Source: an uncultured Collinsella sp.
GTDB lineage: Bacteria; Actinomycetota; Coriobacteriia; Coriobacteriales; Coriobacteriaceae
Length of the DNA stretch: 7,726 nt
Reading direction: 5' to 3'
Assembly: GCA_902489965.1 (NCBI GenBank)
Contig: CABUCA010000076.1
Span: forward strand, 1 to 7,726
The notes under the pieces are model-generated. The model was not told the origin of the DNA. It was given only the letters and a program-made list of their open reading frames with translations, and did no database searches. Both the position numbers and the translations under genes were made by a program. Positions 5,571 through 7,726 of this stretch are shown piece by piece (the stretch's first letter is position 1; every line of letters starts with the position of its first letter).

Positions 5571-7082
5571 TTAGCGGTAGCTGACGCTTTGCTGGGAGTC
5601 CTTGACGACAACGTCGTGGGCGCCGCCTTCGACGATGGAGGTGGAGCTGACCAGCGTCAGGCGTGCCTTTTCCTGGAGCTCGGGGATCGAGAGGGCACCG
5701 CAGTTGCACATCGTGGACTTGACCTTGTAGAGCGTGCCGCCCACGCCGTCCTTGAGGGAACCGGCGTAGGGAACGTAGGAGTCGACGCCCTCGACGAAGC
5801 TGAGCTTCGCGGCACCGCCCAGGTCGTAACGCTGCCAGTTGCGGGCACGCGCAGAACCCTCGCCCCAGTACTCCTTCATGTACTGGCCATTGACGTTGAC
5901 GCGCTCGGTCGGGCTCTCGTCGAAGCGGGCGAAGTAACGGCCCAGCATCATAAAGTCTGCACCCATGGCAAGGGCGAGCGTCATGTGATAGTCGTAGACG
6001 ATACCGCCGTCGGAGCACACGGGCACGTAGACACCGGTCTCCTCGTAGTACTCGTCGCGAGCGCGGCAGACGTCGATCAGCGCGGTAGCCTGGCCACGGC
6101 CGATACCCTTGGTCTCGCGGGTAATGCAGATGGAGCCACCGCCGATACCGACCTTGATGAAGTCGGCACCGCAGTCGGCCAGGAAGCGGAAGCCCTCGGC
6201 GTCGACGACGTTACCGGCACCAACCTTGACGTCCTCGCCATAGTTGGCGCGGATCCACTCGATGGTGCGCTTCTGCCACTCGCTGAAGCCCTCGGAGGAG
6301 TCGATGCACAGAACGTCGGCACCGGCCTCGATGAGCAGAGGCACGCGCTCGGCATAGTCGCGGGTGTTGATACCGGCGCCGACCATGTAGCGCTTGTCGT
6401 TATCGAGCAGCTCGTTGGGGTTGGTCTTATGGCTGTCGTAGTCCTTGCGGAAGACGATGCCCATGAGGTGATCGTTGTCGTCGACAATGGGCAGGGCGTT
6501 GAGCTTGTTGTCCCAGATGACGTCGTTGGCAACCTTGAGGCTGATGTTCTTGTCGCCCACGATGAGCTGCTCACGCGGGGTCATGAACTCGGAGACCTTC
6601 GTCTGGTGGTCATCGCGACTGGGGCGATAGTCACGGCTGGTGACGATGCCCAGGAGCTTACCCTTGGGAGTGCCGTCGTCGGTAACCGGCATAGTGGAGT
6701 GACCAGTCTTCTCCTTGAGCTCGATGACCTGCTCCATGGTCATGTCGGGGGTCAGCGTGGAATCGGACTGAACGAAACCGGCCTTGTGATCCTTGACGGC
6801 CTTGACCATAGCGGCCTCGGACTCGGCGCTCTGGGAACCGTAAATGAAGGACAGGCCACCCTCGGTAGCGAGCGCGACACCCATATCGACGCCCGAGACG
6901 GACTGCATGATGGCGGAAACCATGGGGATGTTCAGGGTGATTGCCGGCTTCTCACCGCGCTTAAAGCGGGTTAGCGGCGTCTTAAGAGAGACGTTGTTGG
7001 GGATGCACTGCGAGGACGAGTAACCAGGGACCAGCAGATACTCCGAAAACGTGTGGGACTCACCGGGAAAGAACGTAGCCAT
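5571..7082 (-). CDS. guaB: Inosine-5'-monophosphate dehydrogenase, Tritrichomonas-like type, with CBS pair
   Basis: IMPDH oxidises IMP to XMP with NAD+, the committed step of guanine nucleotide synthesis in the cytoplasm. The protein has 503 residues. The catalytic (beta/alpha)8 barrel is interrupted by a CBS regulatory module at about 105-215 (VTDDGTPKGKLLGIVTSRDY in the first half, LPIVDDNDHLMGIVFRKDY in the second). The cation/active-site loop is GIGGGSICITR with C319 as nucleophile; SDGG at 357-360 binds the IMP ribose/phosphate region; the flap GSARARNWQRYD supplies R418 and Y419; EGVDSYVPYAG follows at 431-441. The Arg-Tyr pair argues for IMPDH over GMP reductase. The ATG at 7082 has GGAG four bases upstream after an A-run. 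The loop and flap sequences differ from those of common bacterial GuaB and resemble the protist enzyme of Tritrichomonas foetus. The gene is followed at once by the palindrome at 5470-5568. Confidence 0.96.
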   Translation of the reverse strand: MATFFPGESHTFSEYLLVPGYSSSQCIPNNVSLKTPLTRFKRGEKPAITLNIPMVSAIMQSVSGVDMGVALATEGGLSFIYGSQSAESEAAMVKAVKDHKAGFVQSDSTLTPDMTMEQVIELKEKTGHSTMPVTDDGTPKGKLLGIVTSRDYRPSRDDHQTKVSEFMTPREQLIVGDKNISLKVANDVIWDNKLNALPIVDDNDHLMGIVFRKDYDSHKTNPNELLDNDKRYMVGAGINTRDYAERVPLLIEAGADVLCIDSSEGFSEWQKRTIEWIRANYGEDVKVGAGNVVDAEGFRFLADCGADFIKVGIGGGSICITRETKGIGRGQATALIDVCRARDEYYEETGVYVPVCSDGGIVYDYHMTLALAMGADFMMLGRYFARFDESPTERVNVNGQYMKEYWGEGSARARNWQRYDLGGAAKLSFVEGVDSYVPYAGSLKDGVGGTLYKVKSTMCNCGALSIPELQEKARLTLVSSTSIVEGGAHDVVVKDSQQSVSYR

Positions 7083-7128
7083 GTTTCTCCTTTTTCCATG
7101 CGACCGGTCGGCTGCAGGCCTCGTAGGA

Positions 7129-7159
7129 CCCAGCCCAACCTTGGGCGCCCAATACTGGG
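7129..7159 (-). promoter_or_regulatory. Dyad-rich guaB leader with perfect 12-bp palindrome
   Basis: TTGGGCGCCCAA at 7141-7152 is a perfect 12-bp palindrome. It is nested between CCCAG (7129-7133) and CTGGG (7155-7159), which can pair. It sits at or just after the predicted guaB transcription start, where an operator would be effective. A TTGGGC copy on each side of GCCCAA allows alternative pairings. A separate 10-bp palindrome CGACCGGTCG lies at 7101-7110. No known riboswitch is recognised. Confidence 0.4.
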
Positions 7160-7161
7160 GA

Positions 7162-7190
7162 AGTATCTTAACGCACTTTGACTGCTACAA
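7162..7190 (-). promoter_or_regulatory. Candidate guaB promoter
   Basis: On the minus strand TTGTAG (7185-7190) and GATACT (7162-7167) are 17 bases apart. They match the consensus at three and four of six positions. Transcription would start near 7155, giving a guaB leader of about 70 bases. The -35 element overlaps the -10 element of the divergent promoter on the other strand. Confidence 0.4.
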
Positions 7191-7191
7191 T
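7183..7191 (+). promoter_or_regulatory. Candidate extended -10 promoter of the winged-helix gene
   Basis: The plus strand reads TGCTACAAT, an extended -10 element with five of six matches to TATAAT. No clear -35 is present, as is usual for extended -10 promoters. Transcription would start near 7198, leaving about 69 bases of leader. That leader contains a two-part stem: GGGT 7216-7219 with ACCC 7240-7243, and ACGCA 7223-7227 with TGCGT 7233-7237. Confidence 0.4.
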
Positions 7192-7266
7192 GCATGATTT
7201 AAGAAGAGCACACGAGGGTTTGACGCAGGCTTTGCGTTTACCCAGCAAACACTTTAGCGGAGAGAC

Positions 7267-7620
7267 GTGGAGCGCATGGAGTACAAGACGACGGCAAAAC
7301 TGGTCATTCAGTCGTGCGACAAAGATCTGCCGGGCGTGTTCGGCCACGGCTGCGTCTTGCTGCTGCAGGGTATCGCCCGCGAGCACTCGCTCAACCGCGC
7401 CGCCAAGAGCATGGGCATGGCGTATTCCAAGGCCTGGCGCATTGTGAACGAGGCAGAAGGACAGCTGGGCTGCAAGCTCATCGAGCGCGACGGCGCCCGC
7501 GGGTCCACCCTGACCCCCGCCGGCGAGCGAGCCATAGCGGTCTACGAGGAGCTGCAGGCCGACATCAACAACGTCATTGCCACCAAAGCAAACGACCTCA
7601 TCGCCAGCATCAAAGAATAG
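7267..7620 (+). CDS. Stand-alone ModE/LysR-type winged helix-turn-helix regulator
   Basis: A 117-residue DNA-binding protein made almost only of the winged-helix domain found at the N-terminus of ModE and related to LysR DNA-binding domains. Residues 30-62 (LLLQGIAREHSLNRAAKSMGMAYSKAWRIV) hold the helix-turn-helix with the AAKSMGMAYSKAW recognition region. Residues 71-87 (LIERDGARGSTLTPAGE) form the wing, ending in the LTPAGE motif usual for this fold. A short C-terminal helix (about 88-117) could dimerise. The molybdate-binding Mop/TOBE domains of full ModE are absent, so the ligand is unknown and no gene symbol is given. The GTG at 7267 has GGAG four bases upstream; the ATG at 7276 (114 residues) is a real alternative but its spacing to a ribosome site is worse. 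It is divergent from guaB and has its own terminator. Target genes cannot be read from the window. Confidence 0.9.
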   Translation: MERMEYKTTAKLVIQSCDKDLPGVFGHGCVLLLQGIAREHSLNRAAKSMGMAYSKAWRIVNEAEGQLGCKLIERDGARGSTLTPAGERAIAVYEELQADINNVIATKANDLIASIKE

Positions 7621-7688
7621 CCAATTTGGGACGGGGCTTTTTAGCCGGTCGGTCACCATAGATGATTTTTTAATCCCCATTACAGTTT

Positions 7689-7714
7689 GAGTCGTCCGAA
7701 AGGGCGGCTCTTTT
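7689..7714 (+). terminator. Intrinsic terminator of the winged-helix gene
   Basis: A 9-bp stem (7689-7697 with 7702-7710, two G-T pairs) with a GAAA tetraloop is followed by TTTT (7711-7714). It lies 68 bases after the stop codon. The bases between (7621-7688) hold no gene, only two T-runs without a convincing stem. Confidence 0.75.
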
Positions 7715-7726
7715 CCGTTGCACGGT

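Noticed and set aside
5449..6018. A minus-strand frame ending in the palindrome after guaB, in a different frame from guaB
   Set aside because: It overlaps certain guaB coding sequence out of frame and reads through the palindrome arms, with no ribosome site. It is likely a spurious frame created by the repeat.
7168..7680. A 170-codon minus-strand frame opposite the winged-helix gene
   Set aside because: It is a shadow of the plus-strand gene, without motifs, and it crosses the guaB promoter region.

Overview
The window is GC-rich bacterial DNA, about 60% G+C by eye, with tightly packed core genes. The gene set, the codon bias toward G/C third positions and the kind of IMP dehydrogenase suggest a gut actinobacterium of the class Coriobacteriia, possibly Collinsella. 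That assignment is inference from the sequence and memory, not a database match. No mobile element, CRISPR array, tRNA or rRNA is visible.

Layout, from high to low coordinate on the minus strand: guaB (IMP dehydrogenase), a 373-base gap full of hairpins, leuS (leucyl-tRNA synthetase) with a strong terminator, a promoter with a terminator-like leader hairpin, and then the cluster rimP-nusA-infB, where infB runs off the left edge. One gene lies on the plus strand at the right end: a small ModE-type winged-helix regulator, divergent from guaB and closed by its own terminator.

rimP, nusA and infB form the classic translation/transcription operon: 30S maturation, transcription elongation and termination, and translation initiation. 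rimP and nusA are separated by one base, so they are probably translationally coupled. The ylxR gene that often sits between nusA and infB is absent. In its place are a Cys/His-rich tail on NusA and a 91-base spacer with two hairpins. The operon promoter is followed by an intrinsic-terminator-like hairpin before the rimP ribosome binding site, which suggests attenuation.

The most unusual part is the leuS-guaB gap. It holds a 118-bp palindrome with 29-bp perfect arms directly before the leuS ribosome binding site, a 15-bp perfect hairpin, and a 99-bp imperfect palindrome directly after the guaB stop codon. The two large palindromes lack U-tracts and look like dispersed palindromic repeats or structured untranslated regions, not ordinary terminators. 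The IMP dehydrogenase is of the kind known from the protist Tritrichomonas foetus, with the catalytic residues at the same positions.
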